From Tardiphaga robiniae (GTDB lineage Bacteria > Pseudomonadota > Alphaproteobacteria > Rhizobiales > Xanthobacteraceae): a DNA stretch of 64,000 nucleotides. The stretch lies in NCBI RefSeq assembly GCF_001618955.1, contig NZ_LVYV01000023.1, positions 372,001 through 436,000 of the forward strand. The letters run 5' to 3'. A model generated the notes under the pieces. It searched no databases. It saw only the letters and a program-made list of their open reading frames with translations, and was not told the origin of the DNA. The translations under genes and the position numbers were made by a program. Shown one piece after another: positions 1 to 7,804 of this stretch. The first letter of the stretch is position 1. Each line of letters opens with the position of its first letter.

Positions 1-596
1 ACGGCGGGATCGTCATGCGGCACGTCGGAAATCGCCAGCGTCACGATCTCGGCCTTCTGCCCGGCGCGGGCAAGGCGGCCGCCCTTGATGCGGGAAAGAT
101 GCTTGCGCACGGTGTTGATCTCGCCGATTACCGCACCGGAGCGCAGCAGCGCGCGGTTGAGTTGCTGTTTCTGCTGGAAGGTGATGCCCGCCACCGGCGC
201 GGTCCAGTTGGCTGAGCCGCCGCCGGAAATCAGCACCAGCAGCAGGTCGTCGGCAGTGGCTTCCGCTGCAAGCCTGAGGCTGTCGTCGGCACCCTTGAGG
301 CCCGCTTCATCGGGCACGGGATGGCCGGCCTCGACCACACGGATGCGCCGTGTCGGCACGCCATGGCCATGGCGCGTGGTGGCGATGCCGGTGAGGCGCG
401 CGGGATCTAGTTTCAGCGTGTCGAGATAGTGCTTTTCCGCGGCGGCAGCCATGGCGGCGGCGCCCTTGCCGGCGGCGAGGCAGATGATGCGGCCCTTCGG
501 CGGCGCCGGCAGGTGGACGCTGAGGATGACATCGGGATGGGCCGCAGCAACTGCGGCATCGAAAATTGCGCGGAGCAGGGGGCGTTTATCGGTCAT
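1..596 (-). CDS. Glycerate 2-kinase (GckA/TtuD, DUF4147/MOFRL family), 3' part cut by window edge
   Basis: The minus-strand reading frame opens at an ATG at 594-596 (MTDKRPLLRAIFDAA) and stays open to the left edge, so only about the first 198 residues are present. They include an early ICLAAGKGAAAMA glycine-rich segment, GHPVPDEAG, an LLVLISGGGSA loop and a GEINTVRKHLSRIKGGRLA stretch, all typical of the N-terminal half of glycerate 2-kinases that phosphorylate D-glycerate after hydroxypyruvate or tartronate semialdehyde reduction. It probably acts in the cytoplasm in glyoxylate or serine-cycle carbon flow. It lies downstream of the binding-protein array, separated from it by a terminator, so it is probably transcribed on its own. 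The C-terminal MOFRL domain is outside the window. Confidence 0.85.
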   Translation of the reverse strand, partial: MTDKRPLLRAIFDAAVAAAHPDVILSVHLPAPPKGRIICLAAGKGAAAMAAAAEKHYLDTLKLDPARLTGIATTRHGHGVPTRRIRVVEAGHPVPDEAGLKGADDSLRLAAEATADDLLLVLISGGGSANWTAPVAGITFQQKQQLNRALLRSGAVIGEINTVRKHLSRIKGGRLARAGQKAEIVTLAISDVPHDDPA

Positions 597-666
597 GCCC
601 GGGGTTATGCCGCTCTACGACCTGAACGGCAAGATGCCTTGCCTGCGCTCTGAAATGTGGCGGGCA

Positions 667-703
667 AAGAAAAAAGCCCTTCGCAACGTGCGAAGGGCTT
701 TAC
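667..703 (-). terminator. Rho-independent terminator after the first binding-protein gene
   Basis: A perfect 12-bp stem (AAAGCCCTTCGC, 673-684, with its complement at 690-701) around a 5-nt loop is followed, in the minus direction, by TTTTTTCTTT. It ends transcription of the binding-protein gene at 724-1965 and insulates it from the glycerate kinase gene. Confidence 0.85.
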
Positions 704-723
704 CGTTTCATAGTGGGCAGAGA

Positions 724-1965
724 TTAGCCCCCGCTGCCGCCTGTGCCGAGCTCGCCGGTGAGTACGTCGCCGAACAGTTTCCAGTTCTCGCCTTCGAAGC
801 GCATCAGCTGCATCTGCTCGATCGGCGAGAAGTCGGTGGGCGAGGTGTTGACCTTGACGCCAGGCAGCAGCGTCGACTGCTGGACATCCTTGAGGTTCGC
901 CGCCTGCTTCATCACATTGGCGCGGGTGAGGTCGTCACCGCACTGCTTGAGCAGGATCGCCATGGTCTCGGCGATATTGTAGCCGGACATCAGCGACGAA
1001 TCCGAGGGGTTGCCGTCCGGCACGTATTTGGCGAGGAATTCGCGATAGGCCTTGATGCCCGGATCATCCTTCCACTGCGGGTCGGTGGCGTCCTTGGAGT
1101 AATGCGCGGAGAGCAAGCCCTGCGCATTCTCGAAGCCTGCGGGACGCAGTACCTGGCCGATGGAGACGCTGACGCCCGGCACGATCATGGTCGGCTTCCA
1201 GCCGAGTTCGGCGATCTTCTTGATGGTCTGTGCGGCAAACTTCGGCGTCGCGAAGATGATGACAACGTCGGGATTGACCGACTTCATCTTGACGATGTGG
1301 GAATCCACGGTCGGCTCGGTGAGCTCATAGCTCTCCTCGATGACGATGGACGAGGCCTTGTCGCCGAGGCCGTCCTTGACGCCCTTCAGGTAGTCCTTGC
1401 CGAAGTCGTCATTCTGGTAGAGCACGCCGATCTTGGCGCCGGCCTTTTCCTTCAGCAGGTACTTGGCGTAGATGCGGCCTTCGCTCTGGTAGCTGGGCAG
1501 CCAGCCCATGGTCCAGGGGAAGTTCTTCGGGTCGGCCCATTTGGTTGCGCCGGTGGCGAGGAACAGCTGCGGCACCTTCTTGGCGTTGAGATATTTCTGG
1601 ATCGCCGTATTGGACGGTGTGCCGAGCGCCGAAAACATCAAGAGCACTTCGTCAGACTCGACCAGTTTGCGGGTCTGCTCAACAGCCTTCGGCGGCGAAT
1701 AGGCGTCGTCATAGCTGATGTAGTTGATCTTGCGGCCGTTGATGCCGCCCTGATCGTTGATCATCTTGAAATAGCCTGCCTGCGCCTTGCCGACGGCGCC
1801 ATAGGCCGAAGCCGGTCCGCTATAGGGCACGATATTGCCGAGCTTGATTTCGGTGTCGCTGGCGCCGGTGTCGTATTTCTTCTGGGCAAGGACGTGGGTC
1901 GAGGAAATGGCGAGCAACATGGTGGCGGCCGAGAGCGACAATAGCCGCGCGGACGTGGCAGACAT
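724..1965 (-). CDS. LivK-type ABC substrate-binding protein, array member 1
   Basis: Periplasmic binding protein of the Peripla_BP_6 (Leu/Ile/Val-binding) family, 413 residues. A Sec signal peptide ends near STHVLAQ, and the mature protein opens with KKYDTGASDTEIKLGN, shared by the neighbouring paralogues. I start at ATG 1963-1965 because it gives a normal signal peptide and follows a GGAAGGAA ribosome site; an upstream in-frame ATG at 2052 would put a hydrophilic stretch before it. The body keeps YSGPASAYG, GRKINYISYDDAYSP, LVESDEV and a YQNDDFGKDYLKG segment. The mature protein has one cysteine (KQCGDD). No permease or ATPase gene is nearby, so the cognate transporter and ligand are unknown; amide, aromatic or amino-acid ligands are all possible for this family. 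Confidence 0.9.
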   Translation of the reverse strand: MSATSARLLSLSAATMLLAISSTHVLAQKKYDTGASDTEIKLGNIVPYSGPASAYGAVGKAQAGYFKMINDQGGINGRKINYISYDDAYSPPKAVEQTRKLVESDEVLLMFSALGTPSNTAIQKYLNAKKVPQLFLATGATKWADPKNFPWTMGWLPSYQSEGRIYAKYLLKEKAGAKIGVLYQNDDFGKDYLKGVKDGLGDKASSIVIEESYELTEPTVDSHIVKMKSVNPDVVIIFATPKFAAQTIKKIAELGWKPTMIVPGVSVSIGQVLRPAGFENAQGLLSAHYSKDATDPQWKDDPGIKAYREFLAKYVPDGNPSDSSLMSGYNIAETMAILLKQCGDDLTRANVMKQAANLKDVQQSTLLPGVKVNTSPTDFSPIEQMQLMRFEGENWKLFGDVLTGELGTGGSGG

Positions 1966-2086
1966 TTGAGTTCCTTCCCTTGCTTGCAAGGCGAGATTTT
2001 CTTGTTCTGCAGGTTCTTTTGCTCCTGCGAGATAGTCATACCGCGATTGCACAATGGCTCAAATGGAAAGCGACCAAAACGCAATA

Positions 2087-2114
2087 AGGCCCGCGCTGTT
2101 TTTGACGCGGGCCT
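2087..2114 (-). terminator. Hairpin between array members 2 and 1
   Basis: AGGCCCGCG (2087-2095) pairs with CGCGGGCCT (2106-2114). In the minus direction the following U-tract is poor (TTATTGCG then TTTT), so termination may be partial. It lies between the stop of the 2146-3387 gene and the start of the next gene. Confidence 0.65.
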
Positions 2115-2145
2115 CAGTATTTTCCGTTATGTGGAATGAAGGCGA

Positions 2146-3387
2146 TCAGCCACCCACATCGGCGCTAATGACCTCGCCGAACAACTCCCATTTATCGCCT
2201 TTGAAACGCATCAGTTGAAGCTGGCTGATCGGCGCAAAGTCGGTCGAAGATGTGTTGATCTTGATGCCGGGCAGCAGCACCTCGGTTCGGAAGTCCTTCA
2301 GGCTAGCCGCCTGCTTCATGACGTTTTCGCGGGTCAGGTTGTCACCGCACTTCTTGAGAACCTCGACCAGCGTCTGGGCGACCCCGTAACCGGTGACGAT
2401 CAATCCATCGAGCTTGTTGCCTTCCGGAAAATCCTTGTCAAGGAAGGCGAGAAATTCCTTCATGCCGGGGTCGTTGCTCCACTGGGTGTCCGCGACGTCC
2501 TTCAGATACGCAGCGGAAATAATGTCCTGCGAGTTTTCGAAGCCGGCCGGCTTCATCACGCTGCCGATCGAGTTGGACACGTTGTTGAGGAAGTGCATCG
2601 GTTTCCAGCCAATCTCGGCGGCCTTCTTGATAGCCTGCGCCGCAAATTTCGGCGTCGTGATGTTGACGAACACGTCGGCGTTCAACGACTTCAGCTTGAC
2701 GATGTGATTGTCGATGGTCGGTTCGGAGGTCTCGTAGCTCTCCTCCACCACGATCATTGAAGCGGCCTTTGCGCCAAGGCCGTCCTTCAGACCTTTGAGG
2801 TAGTCCTTGCCGTAGTCATCGTTCTGGTAAAGGACGGCAATCTTGGCGCCGGGCTTTTCCTTCAAAAGATATTTCGCATAGATCTGCGTCTCGCTCTGGT
2901 AGTTGGGCTGCCAGCCCATGGTCCAAGGGAAGTCTTTCGGGTCGTTCCACTTCGTGGCGCCGGTGGCCACGAACAGTTGCGGCACCTTCTTGCTGTTCAT
3001 GTATTTCTGGATCGCCGAGTTCGGCGGTGTGCCGAGCGAGTTGAACACCAGCAGAACTTCGTCCGATTCCACCAGCTTGCGCGCCTGCTCGACGGTCTTT
3101 GGCGGCGAATAGGCATCGTCATAACTGATGAAGTTGATCTTGCGACCGTTGATGCCGCCAGCGGCATTGATCTTCTTGAAGTAGGCTTCCTCGGTTTTTC
3201 CGATCACGCCATATGCGGAGGCGGGTCCGCTGTAGGGCATGATGTTGCCGATCTTGATTTCGGTATCTGAGGCGCCGGTGTCATATTTTTTCTGGGCGAG
3301 CGCCCCGGTGGCGGACGCGGCGAGCAAAGCCAAGCCAGCCAAATAGGCGGCTGAAAACGCGGCCAAACGCAAGTGCATTGCGGGCAT
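2146..3387 (-). CDS. LivK-type ABC substrate-binding protein, array member 2
   Basis: Periplasmic Peripla_BP_6 protein of 413 residues. It has a Sec signal peptide (MPAMHLRLAAFSAAYLAGLA, cleavage expected after GALAQ) and the family opening KKYDTGASDTEIKIGNIMPY. It aligns with its neighbours over its whole length, including GRKINFISYDDAYSP, FNSLGTPPNSAIQKYMN, GATKWNDPKDFPWTMGWQP, YQNDDYGKDYLKG and KKCGDNLTRENVMKQAASLKD near the C-terminus. The start ATG follows CAGGGAGATC. It is flanked on both sides by hairpins and is probably its own transcription unit. The ligand is not deducible; the divergence among array members around residues 200-330 suggests different ligand preferences. Confidence 0.9.
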   Translation of the reverse strand: MPAMHLRLAAFSAAYLAGLALLAASATGALAQKKYDTGASDTEIKIGNIMPYSGPASAYGVIGKTEEAYFKKINAAGGINGRKINFISYDDAYSPPKTVEQARKLVESDEVLLVFNSLGTPPNSAIQKYMNSKKVPQLFVATGATKWNDPKDFPWTMGWQPNYQSETQIYAKYLLKEKPGAKIAVLYQNDDYGKDYLKGLKDGLGAKAASMIVVEESYETSEPTIDNHIVKLKSLNADVFVNITTPKFAAQAIKKAAEIGWKPMHFLNNVSNSIGSVMKPAGFENSQDIISAAYLKDVADTQWSNDPGMKEFLAFLDKDFPEGNKLDGLIVTGYGVAQTLVEVLKKCGDNLTRENVMKQAASLKDFRTEVLLPGIKINTSSTDFAPISQLQLMRFKGDKWELFGEVISADVGG

Positions 3388-3484
3388 TTCTGATCTCCCT
3401 GATCAATTGTGATGTGTCACGTTTCTTGACGTGGAGCTCTGCGGCTCCTGAGAACATTCAACACCCACCTGCATGTCGCAGCAA

Positions 3485-3515
3485 GAAAAAGCCCCCGCGA
3501 CGATGTCGCGGGGGC
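3485..3515 (-). terminator. Rho-independent terminator after array member 3
   Basis: A perfect 10-bp stem GCCCCCGCGA / TCGCGGGGGC (3491-3500 and 3506-3515) with a 5-nt loop, followed on the minus strand by TTTTTC. It separates array member 3 from the leader of member 2. Confidence 0.85.
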
Positions 3516-3563
3516 GGTATAATTCGTGTTCGCTGATGCAGCAGAACTGCTGCCGCAACTGAG

Positions 3564-4799
3564 CTATTGCGTCGCGACGTCGGCGCTGAAGATCTCGCCG
3601 AAGCGCTCCCACTTGTCGCCCTTGAAGCGCTGCATCTGCAATTGCGAGATCGGCGCGAAATCGGTGGGCGAGGTATTGATGGTGATGCCCGGCAGCAGCG
3701 TGTCGGGGGTAAAGTCCTTCAGGCTGGCGGCCTGCTTCATGACATTCGTCCGGGTCAGGTCGTCGCCGCACATCTGCAGCACCTTGACCAGCGTCTGCGC
3801 AGCACCATAGCCATAGACTGTGCTCGAATCCGCCTTGTTGGCGTCCGGCATGTATTTGTCGAGGAACGCGTTCCACTTCTTCATGCCGGGATCGTCCTTC
3901 CACTGCGAGTCGGTACCGTCCTTGGTGTAGGAGGCCGACAGCACGCCCTGTGCATTGTCGAAGCCGGCGGGCTGCATCACCGCTCCCACGGAAACGCTGA
4001 CATTGGCGAGGATCTGCAGCGGCTTCCAGCCGAGTTCGGCGGTTTTCTTGATGGTCTGTGCCGCAAATTTCGGCGTGGTGAAAATCATCAGCACATCTGG
4101 GTTGGCGGCTTTGAGCTTTACCACATGGGTGTCGATGGTCGGTTCGGCGATCTCGTAGCTATCCTCGATGGTGATCATCGACGACGCCTTGGCGCCGAGA
4201 CCGTCCTTGAAGCCCTTCAGATAATCCTTGCCGAAGTCGTCATTCTGGTAGAGCACGCCGATTTTCGCGTTCGGCTTCTCCTTCAGAAGATACTTCGCAT
4301 AGATCTGCGCCTCGCTCTGATAGGAGGGCTGCCAGCCGATCGTCCACGGGAAGTTCTTCGGATCGTTCCACTTGGTGGCGCCGGTGGCGACGAAGAGCTG
4401 CGGCACCTTCTTGCCGTTCAGATATTTCTGGATCGCGGTGTTCGAGGGCGTGCCGAGTGGATTGAACACCACCAGCACCTCGTCGGATTCGACCAGCCTT
4501 CGCACCTGCTCCACGGCTTTCGGCGGCGAATAGGCGTCGTCGTAACTGATGAAGTTAATCTTGCGTCCGTTGATGCCACCCTGTGCGTTGATCATGTTGA
4601 AATAGGCGGTCTCGGTCTTGCCGATCGTTCCATAGGCAGATGCGGGGCCGCTATAGGGAATGATGTTGCCGATCTTTATTTCGGTGTCGGTGGCGCCGGT
4701 GTCGTATTTCTTCTGCGCGAGCGCGCCGCTGGCCGTCATGACAACTAACGCCAGTGCAGCGGGTAGCGCTGCCAGGCGCATGGATCGTACGAGCATCAT
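3564..4799 (-). CDS. LivK-type ABC substrate-binding protein, array member 3
   Basis: Periplasmic Peripla_BP_6 protein of about 411 residues. I start at the ATG-ATG pair at 4794-4799 (MMLVRSMRLAALPAALALVV) because GGAG lies just upstream and a signal peptide follows; an in-frame ATG at 4883 would add 28 basic residues. Mature start near GALAQ|KKYDTGATDTEIKIGN. It is closest by eye to array member 4 (YTKDGTDSQWKDDPGMKKW versus YRKDGADSQWKDDAGMKKW; VYGYGAAQTLVKVLQMCGD versus VYGYGAAQTLVKVLEMCGD). One cysteine in the mature chain. It supplies ligand to an importer whose membrane parts are not in this window. Confidence 0.9.
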   Translation of the reverse strand: MMLVRSMRLAALPAALALVVMTASGALAQKKYDTGATDTEIKIGNIIPYSGPASAYGTIGKTETAYFNMINAQGGINGRKINFISYDDAYSPPKAVEQVRRLVESDEVLVVFNPLGTPSNTAIQKYLNGKKVPQLFVATGATKWNDPKNFPWTIGWQPSYQSEAQIYAKYLLKEKPNAKIGVLYQNDDFGKDYLKGFKDGLGAKASSMITIEDSYEIAEPTIDTHVVKLKAANPDVLMIFTTPKFAAQTIKKTAELGWKPLQILANVSVSVGAVMQPAGFDNAQGVLSASYTKDGTDSQWKDDPGMKKWNAFLDKYMPDANKADSSTVYGYGAAQTLVKVLQMCGDDLTRTNVMKQAASLKDFTPDTLLPGITINTSPTDFAPISQLQMQRFKGDKWERFGEIFSADVATQ

Positions 4800-4887
4800 G
4801 GATCTCCGTGATCGTTTCTTCCCAAGTTTTTTCGAAGTTCTGCGACTCCTGCCGGTATTGAATACCTCTGGAGTGCGAGCCACAAGA

Positions 4888-4917
4888 ATAAGCCCCTGCG
4901 ACCAAATCGCAGGGGCT
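4888..4917 (-). terminator. Hairpin after array member 4
   Basis: A perfect 11-bp stem AGCCCCTGCGA / TCGCAGGGGCT (4891-4901 and 4907-4917) with a 5-nt loop. The minus-strand 3' tail is TATTCTTG, a weak U-tract. Confidence 0.75.
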
Positions 4918-4954
4918 CCGTTGTTTTAGTGGTGCAGTGCAAAGTGCTGCGATA

Positions 4955-6190
4955 CTAGTCCGGCGAAGTCGTGTCGGCATTGATCACGTCGCCGAACAGC
5001 TCCCACTTGTCGCCCTTGAAGCGCATCATCCGCAACTGCGCGATCGGCGCATAGTCGGTGGCCGAGGTGGAGATGGTGATGCCCGGCAGCAGCGTGTCTG
5101 GCGCGAAGTCCTTCAGGCTTGCCGCCTGCTTCATGACATTTTCGCGGGACAGGTTGTCGCCGCACATCTCCAGCACCTTCACCAGCGTCTGCGCGGCGCC
5201 ATAACCGTAGACGAGGCTGTTGTCGGTGCGATCGGCGCCCGGCATGTATTTGTCGATGAAGGCCGACCATTTCTTCATGCCCGCATCGTCTTTCCATTGC
5301 GAATCCGCGCCGTCCTTGCGGTAGTCGGCGGACAGGACGCCCTCTGCATTGGCAAAGCCTGCCGGCTGCATCACTGCTCCGACGGAAACGCTGACATTGG
5401 TCACGAGCTGCAGCGGCTTCCAGCCGAGTTCACCGATCTTCTTGATGCCTTGGGCCGCGAATTTCGGCGTTACGAAATGGACGACGACATCAGGATTGAG
5501 CGACTTCACCTTCACGATGTGGGAATCGATGGTCGGCTCGGAAATCTCATAGCTCTCTTCCGTAACGAGCATCGTGGCGGCCTTGGCGCCCAGCGCTTCC
5601 TTGAACGCCTTCTGGTAGTCCTTGCCGAAATCGTCGTTCTGATAGATCACTGCGACCTTGGCGTTCGGCTTCTCCTTCATCAGGTATTTTGCGTAGATTT
5701 GTGCTTCGACCGCGTAGCTCGGCTGCCAGCCCATCGTCCACGGGAAGTGCTTCGGATCGTTCCACTTGCTGGCGCCGGTGGCGACGAAGAGTTGCGGCAC
5801 CTTCTTGGCATTCATGTATTTCTGGAACGCGGTATTTGACGGCGTGCCGAGCGAATTGAAGATGAACAGTGCCTCGTCGCTTTCGACCAGCTTGCGGGCC
5901 TGTTCGACCGCCTTCGGCGGCGAATAGGCGTCATCGTAGCTGATGAAATTGATCTTGCGGCCGTTGATGCCGCCCTGGTCATTGATCATTTTGAAATAGG
6001 CGGTTTCAGTCTTGCCGATCAGTCCGTAGGATGAGGCAGGGCCGCTATACGGCATAATGTTGCCGATCGTGATTTCGGTGTCAGTGGCGCCGGTGTCGTA
6101 TTTCTTCTGGGCCAGCGCGCTGCCGCTGGTCGCGACGCTGAGGGCCGCGGCAACCGACAAAGCCAGTGCGCGCGATCGGATCGAAGGCAT
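4955..6190 (-). CDS. LivK-type ABC substrate-binding protein, array member 4
   Basis: Periplasmic Peripla_BP_6 protein of 411 residues with a Sec signal peptide (MPSIRSRALALSVAAALSVA, cleavage near SALAQ) and mature start KKYDTGATDTEITIGN. The start ATG at 6188-6190 follows CAGGGAGTTC. Conserved blocks are YSGPASSYG, INFISYDDAYSP, NSLGTPSNTAFQKYMN, GASKWNDPKHFPWTMGWQP, YQNDDFGKDYQKA and EMCGDNLSRENVMKQAASLKDFAPDTLLPG. It is visibly the nearest relative of array member 3. No cognate permease is adjacent. Its leader carries the TTCAAT-CCGGC-GGAGCCGCA block also seen before members 2 and 3. Confidence 0.9.
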   Translation of the reverse strand: MPSIRSRALALSVAAALSVATSGSALAQKKYDTGATDTEITIGNIMPYSGPASSYGLIGKTETAYFKMINDQGGINGRKINFISYDDAYSPPKAVEQARKLVESDEALFIFNSLGTPSNTAFQKYMNAKKVPQLFVATGASKWNDPKHFPWTMGWQPSYAVEAQIYAKYLMKEKPNAKVAVIYQNDDFGKDYQKAFKEALGAKAATMLVTEESYEISEPTIDSHIVKVKSLNPDVVVHFVTPKFAAQGIKKIGELGWKPLQLVTNVSVSVGAVMQPAGFANAEGVLSADYRKDGADSQWKDDAGMKKWSAFIDKYMPGADRTDNSLVYGYGAAQTLVKVLEMCGDNLSRENVMKQAASLKDFAPDTLLPGITISTSATDYAPIAQLRMMRFKGDKWELFGDVINADTTSPD

Positions 6191-6278
6191 TTCAGAACTC
6201 CCTGATTTTTATTCGTCTTGTTTTGCGGGCCTTTGCGGCTCCGGCCGGATTGAACACCGTTCACGTGTATGCGGCAAC

Positions 6279-6311
6279 AAAAAGCCCCTCGCGATGACGC
6301 CGCGAAGGGCT
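6279..6311 (-). terminator. Rho-independent terminator after array member 5
   Basis: AGCCCCTCGCG (6283-6293) pairs with CGCGAAGGGCT (6301-6311) with one C:A mismatch, followed on the minus strand by TTTTTGTTG. Confidence 0.8.
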
Positions 6312-6350
6312 GCTTTATTGGGCAATGGATATGCCGTCCCCCGGTATAAT

Positions 6351-7574
6351 TCAGCGGTTGATCTCGCCCGAGATCACAGGGCCAAATAACTCCCATTTGT
6401 CGCCCTTGAAGCGCATCATCTGCAACTGTTCGATCGGGTAGAAATCAGTCGCGGACGTGTTGAGCTTGACGCCCGGCAGCATCGTGTCCGGCGCAAAGTC
6501 CTTCAGGCTGGCGGCTTGCTTCATCACATTGGCACGGGTGAGATCGTCCCCTGCCTGCTTCAGCACCTGGACCATGGTCTGCGCTGCGCCATAGCCGTAG
6601 ACTACAGAGATGTCGTTGCGGCGGGCATCCGGCGCGTATTTGGCCAGGAACGCATAGAAGCGCTGCATGCCGGGGTCATTGTCCCATTGCGGATCCGAGC
6701 CGTCCTTGGCGTAATAGGCCGACAGGATGCCCTGCGAGATCTCCTGTCCCGCCGGTTTCAGCACCGAACTGATCGATGCGCTGGCATAGCCCTGGATGTA
6801 GAGCGGCTTCCAGCCGAGTTCAGCCACCTTGCGAATGCTCTGTACCGCGGACTTCGGTGTGGTGACGCTGATGAACGTATCGGCGCCAGAGGCTTTCAGA
6901 TTGATGACGTGGCTATCGATGGTCGGCTCGGTGACCTCATAGCTCTCGGCGGCGACCAGCATCGCCGATGCCTTGTCGCCGAGCCCGTCCTTCAAACCCT
7001 TCAGCACATCCTTGCCGAGGTCGTCGTTCTGATAAAGCACCGCGATCTTCGCGTCGGGCTTTTCGTTCAGCAGATATTTCGCATAGATGCGGCCCTCGCT
7101 CTCATAGGGCGGTTGCCACGCCATGGTCCACGGGAAAGCCTTGTGATTGCCGAAATAGGTCGCACCGGCGGCGACGAACAGTTGCGGCACTTTTTTGATG
7201 TTGAGATACTTCTGGATCGCCGCGTTGGACGGTGTGCCCAGCGGATTAAACACCACGAGGACCTCGTCTGATTCCACAAGCTTGCGCGCTTGCTCGACGG
7301 CCTTGGACGGGTTGTAGGCGTCGTCATAGCTGATGAAACTGATCTTGCGGCCATTGATGCCGCCCTGATCGTTGATCATCCGGAAATAGGCGGCCTCGAT
7401 GATGCCCGCGATGCCATAGGCCGAAGCCGGCCCGCTATAGGGCATGATGTTGCCGATCTTGATCTCGTTGTCGGATGCGCCGGGATCGTATTGCTTCTGC
7501 GCGAGAGCATGACCTGCGCAGGCGAGGCTTAGCGCGGCGGCAAGCGAGATGGTTCGTGGTCGAAAGGCAGGCAT
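6351..7574 (-). CDS. LivK-type ABC substrate-binding protein, array member 5 (most divergent)
   Basis: Periplasmic Peripla_BP_6 protein of about 407 residues. I start at the ATG at 7572-7574 (MPAFRPRTISLAAALSLACA) because a clean signal peptide follows; the frame also runs up to 7661, through the leader hairpin, with an unlikely N-terminus. The mature start is KQYDPGASDNEIKIGN. It differs from the other four at sites they conserve: YFGNHKAFPWTMAW replaces KWNDPK-FPWTMGW, YNPSKAVEQ replaces YSPPK, and the single mature cysteine is replaced by alanine (KQAGDD). It is the first gene of the array in transcription order and adjoins the stress sigma gene, from which a strong terminator separates it. 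Its ligand is unknown. Confidence 0.88.
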   Translation of the reverse strand: MPAFRPRTISLAAALSLACAGHALAQKQYDPGASDNEIKIGNIMPYSGPASAYGIAGIIEAAYFRMINDQGGINGRKISFISYDDAYNPSKAVEQARKLVESDEVLVVFNPLGTPSNAAIQKYLNIKKVPQLFVAAGATYFGNHKAFPWTMAWQPPYESEGRIYAKYLLNEKPDAKIAVLYQNDDLGKDVLKGLKDGLGDKASAMLVAAESYEVTEPTIDSHVINLKASGADTFISVTTPKSAVQSIRKVAELGWKPLYIQGYASASISSVLKPAGQEISQGILSAYYAKDGSDPQWDNDPGMQRFYAFLAKYAPDARRNDISVVYGYGAAQTMVQVLKQAGDDLTRANVMKQAASLKDFAPDTMLPGVKLNTSATDFYPIEQLQMMRFKGDKWELFGPVISGEINR

Positions 7575-7628
7575 TCCGGGTTGGTCCTCGTACAGCAGTC
7601 GCGAGGCGTTAATGGCATGTGCATCAAC

Positions 7629-7658
7629 AAAAATCCCCCGCGACGTGAGCGCGAGGGG
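7629..7658 (-). promoter_or_regulatory. Terminator-like hairpin in the leader of array member 5
   Basis: TCCCC-CGCG and CGCG-A-GGGG form a hairpin (7634-7658) with one mismatch, followed on the minus strand by ATTTTTGTTG. It lies between the ecfG terminator (7751-7779) and the start at 7574, so no upstream gene needs it as a terminator. It may be a leader attenuator or the terminator of a short transcript. Confidence 0.5.
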
Positions 7659-7750
7659 CACTTTCTGTGTGGCGGAAAGATGGTGGCGGTTCCTTCGCCC
7701 CGATGCGGAAGAAGTCGGCGCGCTGCTGATACATTCATATTCACTCGCAC

Positions 7751-7779
7751 AAAAAAAGCGGCCACCGAAGTGACCGCTT
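7751..7779 (-). terminator. Rho-independent terminator of the nepR-ecfG operon
   Basis: AAGCGG-C-CAC, loop CGAA, GTG-A-CCGCTT (7756-7779), followed on the minus strand by a run of seven T. It lies about 25 bases past the ecfG stop. Confidence 0.85.
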
Positions 7780-7804
7780 ATCTTGCCTCAATTGTCGGAT
7801 CGAC

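Noticed and set aside
451-1944. Long plus-strand open frame (497 residues) opposite the glycerate kinase and first binding-protein genes
   Set aside because: It overlaps two well-supported minus-strand genes, has no family features and an Arg/Leu-rich composition typical of antisense frames in GC-rich DNA.
3567-4748. Plus-strand 393-residue open frame opposite array member 3
   Set aside because: Mirror frame of a clear Peripla_BP_6 gene; similar antisense frames occur opposite the other paralogues because their codon use is the same.
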